This document shows positions 16,792 to 24,397 of a stretch of 64,000 bases of DNA, in pieces (position 1 is the first letter of the stretch; each line of letters begins with the position of its first letter). Position numbers and translations under genes: made by a program. The notes under the pieces were generated by a model. The model did not search any database, had not been told where the DNA came from, and saw only the letters and a program-made list of their open reading frames with translations. Source of the stretch: Bradyrhizobium liaoningense. GTDB taxonomy: Bacteria; Pseudomonadota; Alphaproteobacteria; Rhizobiales; Xanthobacteraceae. The stretch is from assembly GCF_018130825.1 (NCBI RefSeq), contig NZ_JAFCJS010000010.1, positions 1 to 64,000 of the forward strand. Direction: 5' to 3'.

Positions 16792-18240
16792 TTACATGTT
16801 GTAGGCGCGCTCGGTGTGCTCGGTGATGTCGAGGCCTTCACGCTCGCTCTCGACATTGGCGCGGAGGCCAACGATCACATCGACGACCTTGTAGAGGATC
16901 GCCGAACCGACGCCCGACCACACCAGCGTGGTGCCGACAGCCTTGAGCTGGGCCAGCACCTGCACGGTGAAGTCGTAATCGGCAACCTTCGGCGGGATCG
17001 CGGTGTAGTCGATGATGCCGGCGCCGCCGAGGGCAGGGTTGACGAGAATGCCGGTGCCGATGGCGCCGACGATGCCGCCGATGCAGTGCACGCCGAACAC
17101 GTCGAGGCTGTCATCGTAACCGATCGCGTTCTTCACGACGGTGCAGAAGAACAGGCAGACAACGCCGACGATCAGGCCGAGGACGATCGCGCCCATCACG
17201 CCAGCGAAGCCGGCGGCAGGCGTGACGGCCACGAGACCCGCGACAGCGCCGGAGATGACGCCGAGCACCGACGGGTGACCCTTCACGATCCACTCCGCGA
17301 ACATCCACGACAGCGCGGCGGCCGCGGTGGCGACGAAGGAGTTGGTCATGGCGAGCGCAGCGCCGCCGTTGGCTTCGAGGTTGGAGCCGGCGTTGAAGCC
17401 GAACCAGCCGACCCAGAGCAGCGAGGCGCCGATCATCGACATGGTCAGCGAGTGCGGAGCCATCAGCTCCTTGCCGTAGCCGACGCGCTTGCCGATCAGG
17501 AGGGCGCCGACGAGGCCTGCGATGCCGGCGTTGATATGCACCACGGTGCCGCCCGCGAAGTCGATTGCGCCCATCTTGAAGATCCAGCCGGCGTCGGCGT
17601 TGATCTCGTCGAGCTTGGCCTGCGCCGCGGTCTTCGCCGCCGCATCACCCGCCGCAGCGAGAGCCTTGGCAGCGTCCTGGATCGCGTCCGGGCCGGGCCA
17701 GTACCAGACCATGTGCGCGATCGGGAAGTAGATCAGCGTGACCCAGAGCGGGATGAAGAGAGCGATCGCCGAGAACTTCATGCGCTCGGCGAAGGCGCCG
17801 ACGATGAGGGCGGGCGTGATCGCCGCGAAGGTCATCTGGAAGCACATATAGATGAGCTCCGAGATGTTGGCGTCGACCGAGAAGGTCGCGGCCTTCGAAT
17901 CGGTGGTGACGCCCATCATGAAGGCCTTGGAGAAGCCGCCGATGAAGTCGGAACCGCCGGTGAAGGCGAGGCTGTAGCCGTACACGGCCCAGATCACGGT
18001 GACGACGCAGACGGTGTAGAACACCTGCATCAGGACGGAGAGCATGTTCTTGGAACGGACGAGGCCGCCGTAGAACAGCGCGAGGCCGGGGATCGTCATC
18101 AACAGCACCAGCACTGTCGATGTCAGCATCCAGGCGTTGTCTCCCTTGTTGACCGTTGGCTCGGCATAGGCTGCGGTCGCAGCGAACAGGCCGACTGCGA
18201 GAGCCGCCATTCCCGCGCCATAGGGACGCTTGAACGTCAT
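16792..18240 (-). CDS. amtB: Ammonium transporter AmtB (copy 1)
   Basis: AmtB is a trimeric inner-membrane ammonium channel gated by GlnK. The product is 482 residues from ATG 18240, which has an AGGAG ribosome site and gives a cleavable signal peptide ending near 'AAYAEP'. Eleven TM helices are expected. The twin pore histidines lie in 'VVHINAGIAG' (about 231) and 'GVHCIGGIVG' (about 382), and the Phe gate region is 'YGGLVRSKN'. Between TM helices there is an alanine/lysine-rich loop insert of about 35 residues ('AKALAAAGDAAAK'). It lies 37 bp downstream of glnK, as is usual, and ends at a strong terminator. Confidence 0.96.
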   Translation of the reverse strand: MTFKRPYGAGMAALAVGLFAATAAYAEPTVNKGDNAWMLTSTVLVLLMTIPGLALFYGGLVRSKNMLSVLMQVFYTVCVVTVIWAVYGYSLAFTGGSDFIGGFSKAFMMGVTTDSKAATFSVDANISELIYMCFQMTFAAITPALIVGAFAERMKFSAIALFIPLWVTLIYFPIAHMVWYWPGPDAIQDAAKALAAAGDAAAKTAAQAKLDEINADAGWIFKMGAIDFAGGTVVHINAGIAGLVGALLIGKRVGYGKELMAPHSLTMSMIGASLLWVGWFGFNAGSNLEANGGAALAMTNSFVATAAAALSWMFAEWIVKGHPSVLGVISGAVAGLVAVTPAAGFAGVMGAIVLGLIVGVVCLFFCTVVKNAIGYDDSLDVFGVHCIGGIVGAIGTGILVNPALGGAGIIDYTAIPPKVADYDFTVQVLAQLKAVGTTLVWSGVGSAILYKVVDVIVGLRANVESEREGLDITEHTERAYNM

Positions 18241-18277
18241 ATTGTTTACTCCTGATTGGATAAGGTTGAGCGCGAAA

Positions 18278-18616
18278 TCAGAGGGCCGCGGCATCGGCCT
18301 CGCCGGTGCGGATGCGAACCGCATGGTCGAGATTGATGACGAAGATCTTGCCGTCGCCGATCTGTCCGGTTTTCGCAGCGGACGTGATGGCGTCGATGGT
18401 CTTGTCGACCTGGTCGGAGGCGACAGCGACCTCGATCTTGATCTTGGGCAGGAAGCTCACGGCATATTCGGCGCCGCGATAGATTTCCGTATGGCCCTTC
18501 TGGCGGCCATACCCCTTGACTTCCGTCACCGTGAGACCGTGAACGCCGATGGCGGTCAGGGCGTCACGGACTTCTTCCAGCTTGAATGGCTTGATAATCG
18601 CCATAACAATTTTCAT
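18278..18616 (-). CDS. glnK: Nitrogen regulatory protein P-II, GlnK (copy 1)
   Basis: GlnK senses 2-oxoglutarate, ATP and ADP, and blocks AmtB by inserting its T-loop. The product is exactly 112 residues, the standard PII length. The T-loop tyrosine Y51, in 'IYRGAEYAV', is the uridylylation site. 'TGQIGDGKIFV' is the B-loop nucleotide site and 'IRTGE' is in the C-loop. The start used is ATG 18616, beginning MKIVMAIIKPFKLEEV. It is the first gene of the glnK-amtB operon, with a sigma-54-like promoter about 105 bp upstream. It is nearly identical in its first 50 residues to the copy at 20307. Confidence 0.97.
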   Translation of the reverse strand: MKIVMAIIKPFKLEEVRDALTAIGVHGLTVTEVKGYGRQKGHTEIYRGAEYAVSFLPKIKIEVAVASDQVDKTIDAITSAAKTGQIGDGKIFVINLDHAVRIRTGEADAAAL

Positions 18617-18926
18617 GGGTCCTATCCCCGCTTGGGCCCGGTCCGGACGTGGCCGGGCGTTTCTCGACTGGTTCGCCACGAGGGAGAAGTTTCACTACGC
18701 GGGCACAGCCGGACCCCTAGAATCAAATGCCGTGCCAGATCAGGCGGCTTGCCTAACGGACTATGAAAACGGGTGTTTTCGCGGTTGGCGCGTATTGCGG
18801 TGCAGTGCGCTATTACGTCGCGCTCAAAAGCTGGTCACGCCTGCTCAAAACGCAGGCACGACAGGCTGCCGACACAATGTTGCTCACGCGTCGGGCAGCC
18901 GGAAGGTAATTACGTAGCGCGGAAGC
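18617..18926. other. Intergenic region upstream of glnK copy 1
   Basis: These 310 bases hold the sigma-54-like promoter at 18722-18737 and, further upstream, a GGTGCA half-site (18799-18804) that could belong to an NtrC site, though no full palindrome is convincing. No gene or RNA is recognised. It ends at the stop codon of the second amtB. Confidence 0.5.
18722..18737 (-). promoter_or_regulatory. Sigma-54 (-24/-12) promoter of glnK-amtB copy 1
   Basis: On the minus strand TGGCACGGCATTTGAT matches the RpoN consensus (TGGCACG-N4-TTGCW) at every defined position except C to A in the -12 GC pair, with correct spacing. It lies 105 bp upstream of the glnK ATG. RpoN/NtrC control of glnK-amtB is well established in proteobacteria. 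The -12 mismatch lowers confidence. Confidence 0.6.
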
Positions 18927-20228
18927 CTATTGCAGGGCTTCGCCGTGCTGCGAAATATCCAATCCCTCGAGCTCATGCTCACGGGATACGCGCAAGGGCA
19001 CGAACAGGCCGACCAGCTTGAGCAGGACGAAGCTCACGCCCGCGGCCCAGACGAAGGTGACGGCGACGCCGTAGAGCTGGATCAGGAGCTGTTGCGGATG
19101 GCCCTCGAGCAGGCCGGCGGTGCCGCCGATCGCGCTGGTTGCGAACACGCCGGCGAGCAGGGTGCCGGTCAGGCCGCCGATGCCGTGGACGCCGAACACG
19201 TCGAGGGAGTCGTCGTAGTTGAAACGGTGCTTCAGCCAGGTGCAGGCCCAGTAGCAGACCGCACCGGCGATCACGCCGATGACGATGCCGTGCCAGGGCG
19301 CCACGAATCCGGAGGCCGGCGTGATGGTGCCGAGACCGGCGACCGCACCGGAGATCATGCCGAGCACGGAGGGCTTGCGCCGGGTCGACCATTCGATCGC
19401 GCCCCAGGTCAGCGCACCGGAGCAGGCGGCGAGATGGGTGGCGATGATCGCCATCACCGCGCGCGAATTGGCCGCGCCCGCCGAGCCGCCGTTGAAGCCG
19501 AACCAGCCGACCCACAGCAGGCCGGTGCCCATCACGGCGAGCGAGAGGTCGAACGGCGAGAGGTTCTCGGTGCCATAGCCATGACGGCGCCCCATCACCT
19601 TCGCGGCGACGAGGCCGGCGGTACCGGCCGACAGATGCACGACGAGGCCGCCGGCGAAATCCATCACGCCCATGCTGGCGAGGAAACCGCCGCCCCAGAC
19701 CCAATGCGCCAGCGGAATGTAGACGAAGATGAACCAGGCGACGGAGAACAGCAGATAGGCGGAGAACCGCATGCGGTCGGCGACGGAGCCCGCGACCAGC
19801 GCCACCGTGATGATCGCAAACGTCATCTGGTACAGCATGAACAGCGCTTCCGGGATCGTCTTCGCCGCCGGGTTGACGCTGTCGAGCGTCATGCCGGCGA
19901 GGAACCAGCGGTCGAGCGTGCCGATCCACGGCCCGTCGCCGACGAAGCAGAGCGAATAGCCGAACGCGACCCAGAGAATGGAGATCATCGTCACCGCGGC
20001 GAGGCTCTGCGCCATGGTGGCGAGCACGTTCTTCTTGCGCACCATGCCGGAATAGAACAGCGCCAGACCCGGGATCGTCATCATCAGCACCAGCGCGGTG
20101 GCGACGATCATCCAGGCGGTGTCGGCGGTGTTGATCTCGGAGGCGGCGGCGTGCGCCGGCGCGGCCATGACCAACGCGAATCCGATCGGCGCAGCCAAAG
20201 CGGCTGCACGGCGCAACAATCCCGCCAT
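18927..20228 (-). CDS. amtB: Ammonium transporter AmtB (copy 2)
   Basis: A second ammonium channel of 433 residues from ATG 20228, with a GGGGGA ribosome site and a signal peptide ending near 'AAPAHAAA'. The pore histidines are in 'VVHLSAGTAG' and 'GVHGIGGLTG', and 'LFYSGMVRKKN' matches the gate region. It lacks the alanine-rich loop insert of copy 1 and is about 50 residues shorter, so the two are diverged paralogues, not a recent duplication. It follows its own glnK by 78 bp and precedes the glnK copy 1 promoter region. It may differ from copy 1 in affinity or PII partner. Confidence 0.95.
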   Translation of the reverse strand: MAGLLRRAAALAAPIGFALVMAAPAHAAASEINTADTAWMIVATALVLMMTIPGLALFYSGMVRKKNVLATMAQSLAAVTMISILWVAFGYSLCFVGDGPWIGTLDRWFLAGMTLDSVNPAAKTIPEALFMLYQMTFAIITVALVAGSVADRMRFSAYLLFSVAWFIFVYIPLAHWVWGGGFLASMGVMDFAGGLVVHLSAGTAGLVAAKVMGRRHGYGTENLSPFDLSLAVMGTGLLWVGWFGFNGGSAGAANSRAVMAIIATHLAACSGALTWGAIEWSTRRKPSVLGMISGAVAGLGTITPASGFVAPWHGIVIGVIAGAVCYWACTWLKHRFNYDDSLDVFGVHGIGGLTGTLLAGVFATSAIGGTAGLLEGHPQQLLIQLYGVAVTFVWAAGVSFVLLKLVGLFVPLRVSREHELEGLDISQHGEALQ

Positions 20229-20306
20229 GTTGTTTCCCCCAGCATAGAAATTACGTCGCACGCTGTGGCGTCGCTGCCCGGTGCGATCCAAGCAGTCGTG
20301 TCTAAT

Positions 20307-20645
20307 TCAGAGCGCGTCGCTGTCGGTCTCGCCGGTGCGGATGCGCAGCGCGTGATCGATCGGCGTGACGAAGATCTTGCCGTCGCCGATCTGGCCGGTG
20401 CGGGCCGTCGAGGTGATCACGGCGACGGCCTTGTCGGCGACGTCGGAGGCGACCGCGATCTCGATGCGCAGCTTCGGCAGGAAGTTCACGACATATTCGG
20501 CGCCGCGATAGATCTCGGTGTGGCCCTTCTGGCGGCCGTAGCCCTTCACCTCGGTCACGGTCATGCCGTGGACGCCGATCGCCGTCAGGGCCTGGCGGAC
20601 CTCATCGAGCTTGAAGGGTTTGATGATCGCGACGACGAGTTTCAT
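20307..20645 (-). CDS. glnK: Nitrogen regulatory protein P-II (copy 2)
   Basis: A second 112-residue PII protein. It starts MKLVVAIIKPFKLDEV and has the same T-loop 'GHTEIYRGAEYVV' with Y51. The B-loop 'TGQIGDGKIFV' and C-terminal 'IRTGETDSDAL' are also conserved. Differences from copy 1 are scattered (for instance LRIEIAVASDVADKAVAVI against IKIEVAVASDQVDKTIDAI). It lies 78 bp upstream of amtB copy 2, so the pair forms a second glnK-amtB unit in tandem with the first. I see no convincing sigma-54 element upstream of it, unlike copy 1. Confidence 0.96.
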   Translation of the reverse strand: MKLVVAIIKPFKLDEVRQALTAIGVHGMTVTEVKGYGRQKGHTEIYRGAEYVVNFLPKLRIEIAVASDVADKAVAVITSTARTGQIGDGKIFVTPIDHALRIRTGETDSDAL

Positions 20646-20906
20646 GGTCAGGCCTATTCCCCGGGATGCGCCGCGCCGTATGTCCCCGGCGCCGCGTCAA
20701 TCTGGCATCTTTACGGGCAAATGGCACAAAAAAGTTGCAGATTGAAGCGGAAAAACGTTTGGCCAAGGGAGGCCATGTGAACGGCCGCCTCTGTACAGGG
20801 CATCCGTTCATCCTTCACAATGCATTTTTGGCATGGATGCGGTGAACCGAAGCGGTGAACCTAAGCGCCTTGGCCGGTACATAAGTATGTTCGAGGGGGA
20901 CGTTTC

Positions 20907-21788
20907 ATGGCGAGTTGGTTCTACGCATCCGAGGGCAAGCAGCAGGGGCCCTTTCCGGAAGGACAGTTCCGCGATCTGATCGCCCAGGGCGTCGTCCGCC
21001 CGGACACGCTGGTGTGGACCGAGGGCATGGCCGGCTGGCAGAAGGCGGCCGAAATTCCCGGCCTGGTCGGCGGCGGCGCGCCGCCGATGGTTCCAGGCGG
21101 CGGGCCCCCGGCGATGGGCGCCGGTGGTTACGCTGGCGCGGCCAGCGGCGGATCACTCGCTGTCGATTTCGGCATCCTCGAGTTCACCTGGCGCACGCTC
21201 GTGCTCGTGATCGGCTCGTGCTTTGTCATTCCGGTGCCGTGGCTGTTCGTCTGGTACACGAAATGGATCGTACCCTGCATCAAGGTCCCCGGGCGGCCCA
21301 ATCTCAGCTTCACCGGCAGCGCGATGACGCTGGTGCCCTGGGTTTTTGGCTTCATCGTTCTGGCGATCGCGCTCGGCTTCGTCGGCAGCCAGTTGCTGAG
21401 CAATCTGCTGTTCATCGTCCAGATCGTGCTCTACTGGCTGCTGATCAAATGGATGGTCGCGAACCTCGCTTCCAACGGGCAGCCGCTCGGTCTCAGCTTC
21501 ACCGGTTCGGTCTGGGCCTATATTGGCTGGAATCTGCTGTTCGCGATCTCGATCATCGCCATCATCGGCTGGGCCTGGGTGGCTGCGGCCCAGATGCGCT
21601 GGTTCTGCCGCAGCATCGAAGGCACGCGGCGCGAGATCGTGTTCAAGGGCAGCGGTCTCGACATCCTCTGGCGCGGCATCGTGGCTGCGATCCTGTGCAG
21701 CCTCATCATTCCGATCCCGTGGGTGTATCGCTGGATCATGAACTGGTTTGCCTCGCAGACCGAACTCGCTCCGCGCGGCTCGCTCTAA
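20907..21788 (+). CDS. GYF_2-domain and DUF898-like membrane protein
   Basis: The 293-residue protein begins with a GYF_2 (DUF4339) domain, 'WFYASEGKQQGPFPEGQFRDLIAQG' split around residues 4-28, through 'LVWTEGMAGWQKA' (about 35-47). This is a small fold that binds proline-rich peptides. A Gly/Pro linker (50-85) leads to a YjgN/DUF898-like membrane part with about five hydrophobic helices, tryptophan-rich and ending near residue 285. The function of this combination is unknown; a membrane scaffold is a reasonable guess. A GAGGGGGA ribosome site precedes the ATG. It is divergent from glnK copy 2. Confidence 0.75.
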   Translation: MASWFYASEGKQQGPFPEGQFRDLIAQGVVRPDTLVWTEGMAGWQKAAEIPGLVGGGAPPMVPGGGPPAMGAGGYAGAASGGSLAVDFGILEFTWRTLVLVIGSCFVIPVPWLFVWYTKWIVPCIKVPGRPNLSFTGSAMTLVPWVFGFIVLAIALGFVGSQLLSNLLFIVQIVLYWLLIKWMVANLASNGQPLGLSFTGSVWAYIGWNLLFAISIIAIIGWAWVAAAQMRWFCRSIEGTRREIVFKGSGLDILWRGIVAAILCSLIIPIPWVYRWIMNWFASQTELAPRGSL

Positions 21789-21856
21789 GGATGGTCCGGT
21801 AAGCCATAAGCGCGATTTACCGCGCTTATGGCGATCAGGCTTTCCGCGCCGATGTA

Positions 21857-22633
21857 TCAGGCGTGAATTGCCAGTTGTGGGGCGATCGCTTCGGCGACAA
21901 CACGCATGTCGCGCGCGAGCGCCAGCGAGGTCGCGCGGTCCAGTTGGCTGCCGAGGCCGACGGCCGCGATCGTGTGCGAGATCGTTCCCTTCGCGTTGAG
22001 GACGGGCACGGCGACGATCGTCACGCCGGCGATGTAATTGCCGCGGTCGATGCTGAAGCCCTGCTTGCGCACCTGGTCGACTTCCTTGCGCCAGGTCTCG
22101 AAGGTCGGCGCGTTGTGCCAGCGCAGCAGGCGAAAACGTTTCTCGATCTCCTTCTCCGGCTGGCCGCTGAAGGCGGCGACGCAGCGCCCGGTGGCGCTGA
22201 TCAGTGCCGGAAAGCGGCTTCCGATGTCGACATGAAGACGCACCGGCGCCTGGCTGCGCGCCAGCGCGACGACGATCATGTTGTCGAGGTCCGGCACCTC
22301 GACGCCGATTGCGGTGACGCCGTAGCGGCCTGAAAGCTCCTCGAGCTTCGGCCGCATCAGGCTGGGAAAATCGGCGTTCTCGAGCACGGCGCGCGCCAGC
22401 GGCAGCATGCCGACGCCGAGGCTGTAGCGCTTGGTCTGCGGATCGACCTGCAGCAGATCCTCCGCGAGCAGCGCGCGCACGATGTGCAACGCAGTGCTCG
22501 GCACCAGGTCGAGAGTTTCCGCAATCGCCTTGAGACTCTGCGGCGCCGGACTGCGGCTGAGCAGGCGGAGGATGGCGACGGCGCGCGTGACCGCGGGCAC
22601 GGCGCGGACACGGGGTGATTTGGCATTCGGCAT
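21857..22633 (-). CDS. IclR-family transcriptional regulator
   Basis: IclR regulators bind small carboxylates and usually control an adjacent catabolic operon. The 258-residue product has an N-terminal winged helix (about 10-75: 'AVTRAVAILRLLSRSPAPQSLKAIAETLDL') and a C-terminal GAF-like effector domain (about 85-250: 'LVSATG'-type region 'FPALISATGRCVAAFSG', and 'GVTIVAVPVLNAKG'). ATG at 22633 is chosen; a TTG-type leader upstream is unlikely. It is divergent from the acyl-CoA ligase, with a perfect 20-bp palindrome (22755-22774) between them, so it probably controls the 22.8-27.8 kb cluster and itself. Confidence 0.92.
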   Translation of the reverse strand: MPNAKSPRVRAVPAVTRAVAILRLLSRSPAPQSLKAIAETLDLVPSTALHIVRALLAEDLLQVDPQTKRYSLGVGMLPLARAVLENADFPSLMRPKLEELSGRYGVTAIGVEVPDLDNMIVVALARSQAPVRLHVDIGSRFPALISATGRCVAAFSGQPEKEIEKRFRLLRWHNAPTFETWRKEVDQVRKQGFSIDRGNYIAGVTIVAVPVLNAKGTISHTIAAVGLGSQLDRATSLALARDMRVVAEAIAPQLAIHA

Positions 22634-22754
22634 GATCGTATCGGTACAACAGCGGCTGGAGTGCAACAACACCAACTCATCGAGTCAGCGCTAACGCAGC
22701 GCTGATCTTTCGCCTCGCGCGGGCACGCGCCGCAAGCTCCGGCGTGATTCACGC

Positions 22755-22774
22755 TAATTGTACATATACAATTA
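22755..22774. promoter_or_regulatory. Perfect palindrome, probable IclR operator
   Basis: TAATTGTACATATACAATTA has 8-bp exact arms around CATA. It lies in the 186-bp divergent gap between the iclR gene and the acyl-CoA ligase, 11 bp upstream of the TTGACA box of the ligase promoter. It is strikingly AT-rich for this genome. Binding by the adjacent IclR protein is inferred. Confidence 0.65.
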
Positions 22775-22784
22775 ATAACGCTAT

Positions 22785-22812
22785 TTGACAATTGGCGCGT
22801 CGTCGGTATCTT
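22785..22812 (+). promoter_or_regulatory. Sigma-70 promoter of the acyl-CoA ligase cluster, possibly leaderless
   Basis: The -35 TTGACA (22785-22790) is perfect; a 16-bp spacer leads to a -10 TATCTT (22807-22812). Transcription would begin at about 22819-22820, which is the ATG itself. No ribosome-binding sequence precedes that ATG, so the message may be leaderless. Confidence 0.55.
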
Positions 22813-22819
22813 GCCGGTC

Positions 22820-24382
22820 ATGACCAAGCTGACCGACTTCACGAGCTACGCCGCCGCGCAGACGATCTTCTCTCCGGAGAAGCTCTGGGAATTGTTCGAC
22901 GGCAATCGCGCGCAGCTGAACATCGCGCATGAGTGCATCGACCGGCACGCCGGTCGCTCCGACCCGGCCGTGATCGTCGTCCGCGCCGACGGGCCGGACG
23001 AGGTGCTGGGCTTTGCCGAGCTCGCGGAAGCCTCCTCGCGCTTCGCGCATGATCTGGTGAGCCGCGGGATCAAGGCCGGCGATCGCGTCGCGGTCATGCT
23101 CGAGCCGTCGCGCGCCTTCTACGTGGCGGTGTTCGGCACCATGAAGGCCGGCGCCATCGCCGTGCCGCTGTTCACGCTGTTCGGACCCGACGGCGTCAAG
23201 CTGCGCGTCAACGATTGCAAGCCGCGGCTGATCGTGACCAACGCGGAGAAAGCGCCGCTGCTCGCCGGGATCGGCACCGAGGTCGTGGTCGCCGATGACG
23301 CCTTCCTGAACGGCCTGCAGCGCTTCGCGCCGCACTTCACCCCTGAGACGGCGGCCGACGACATGGCCCTGTATCAATATACGTCGGGCACGACGCGCGA
23401 ATTGCCCGAAGCGGTCAAGCACACCCATCGCTCGATCGTCACGCTGATGGTGGCGGCGCTGTACGGCACCGGCCTGCGTCCCGGCGACCGCTTCATCTGC
23501 CCGTCATCGCCGGCCTGGGGACATGGACTCTGGCACGGTACGCTGGCGCCGCTCGCACTCGGCATCACCATCGGGGCCTATGCCGGCAAGTTCAATCCGG
23601 AGCGGCTGCTGGCGGCGCTCGAACGGCACCGCTTCACCAACATGTCTGCGGCCGCCACTCACTACCGCATGATGCGCAATTCCGGCGCCGCACCGCGCTA
23701 TCGCTACGCCCTGGAGAAATTGTCGTTCACCGGCGAGCCGATCGACAGCGAGACGGCGACCTTCGCGCACGACACCTTCGGCCACCAGGTCTGCAGCATG
23801 TACGGCACCACCGAGATCGGCGTGATCCTGGTGAGCTATCCCGGCGCGCACGACTTCGTCGTCAAGCCGGGATCCCTCGGCAAGCCGATCCCCGGCGGAC
23901 GCGTCGAGGTGCACGACGCCGAAGGCAAGCCCTGCGCGCCCGGCGTGACCGGCGAGCTGAAGGTCTGGCGTCGCGGCGAGTGGATCGCGACCAAGGACCT
24001 CGGACGCATCGACGACGACGGCTACTTCTATCACGGCGGCCGCGCCGATGACGTCATCATCTCCGCCGGCTGGACCATGAGCGCCGTCGAGATCGAGGAC
24101 GCGATCCTCAAGCATCCGGAAGTGCGCGAGGCCGCGGCCATCGGCGTCCCCGATCCGCTGCGTGGGCAGGTGGTGAAGGCGTTCGTCGTCACCGACCGTC
24201 CCGGCGATACGTCGTTCGAGCACGAGATCCAGGACGTCGTGCGCCAGCGCCTCAGCCATCACGAATATCCGCGTCTCGTCAGCTTCGTCGCGGAGCTGCC
24301 GAAGACGCCGGCCGGCAAGGTCAACCGCAAGGTGCTGCGCGACCGCGAGCAGGCCGTCAGACAATCAGAAGCGACGAATTAA
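22820..24382 (+). CDS. AMP-forming acyl-CoA synthetase (ANL superfamily) with an unusual P-loop
   Basis: The protein is predicted to activate a carboxylic acid with ATP and CoA. At 520 residues it has the ANL layout: large N-terminal domain (1-410) and small lid (415-520). Seen motifs are 'FTGEPID' and 'MYGTTEIGV' (A5), 'TKDLGRIDDDGYFYHGGRADDVI' split at the A7/A8 hinge, and the catalytic lysine near 500 in 'KTPAGKVNRK'. The A3 loop at 187 reads YTSGTTRELPEAVKH instead of the usual YTSGTTGxPKGV, which may mark a subfamily. It resembles benzoate or 2-aminobenzoate-CoA ligases. It is first in the IclR-linked cluster; the MaoC-like gene is 15 bp downstream. The substrate is unknown. Confidence 0.85.
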   Translation: MTKLTDFTSYAAAQTIFSPEKLWELFDGNRAQLNIAHECIDRHAGRSDPAVIVVRADGPDEVLGFAELAEASSRFAHDLVSRGIKAGDRVAVMLEPSRAFYVAVFGTMKAGAIAVPLFTLFGPDGVKLRVNDCKPRLIVTNAEKAPLLAGIGTEVVVADDAFLNGLQRFAPHFTPETAADDMALYQYTSGTTRELPEAVKHTHRSIVTLMVAALYGTGLRPGDRFICPSSPAWGHGLWHGTLAPLALGITIGAYAGKFNPERLLAALERHRFTNMSAAATHYRMMRNSGAAPRYRYALEKLSFTGEPIDSETATFAHDTFGHQVCSMYGTTEIGVILVSYPGAHDFVVKPGSLGKPIPGGRVEVHDAEGKPCAPGVTGELKVWRRGEWIATKDLGRIDDDGYFYHGGRADDVIISAGWTMSAVEIEDAILKHPEVREAAAIGVPDPLRGQVVKAFVVTDRPGDTSFEHEIQDVVRQRLSHHEYPRLVSFVAELPKTPAGKVNRKVLRDREQAVRQSEATN

Positions 24383-24397
24383 AGAGAGGAACGTCAC

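Noticed and set aside
18788..18804. Full NtrC palindrome upstream of the glnK sigma-54 promoter
   Set aside because: Only the GGTGCA half (18799-18804) is convincing; the other half does not match TGCACC at the expected spacing.
20722..20739. Sigma-54-like TGGCAC...TTGCA on the plus strand upstream of the GYF/DUF898 gene
   Set aside because: The gap between the GG and GC pairs is 12 bp instead of 10, which RpoN does not tolerate, and the gene has no nitrogen-related role.
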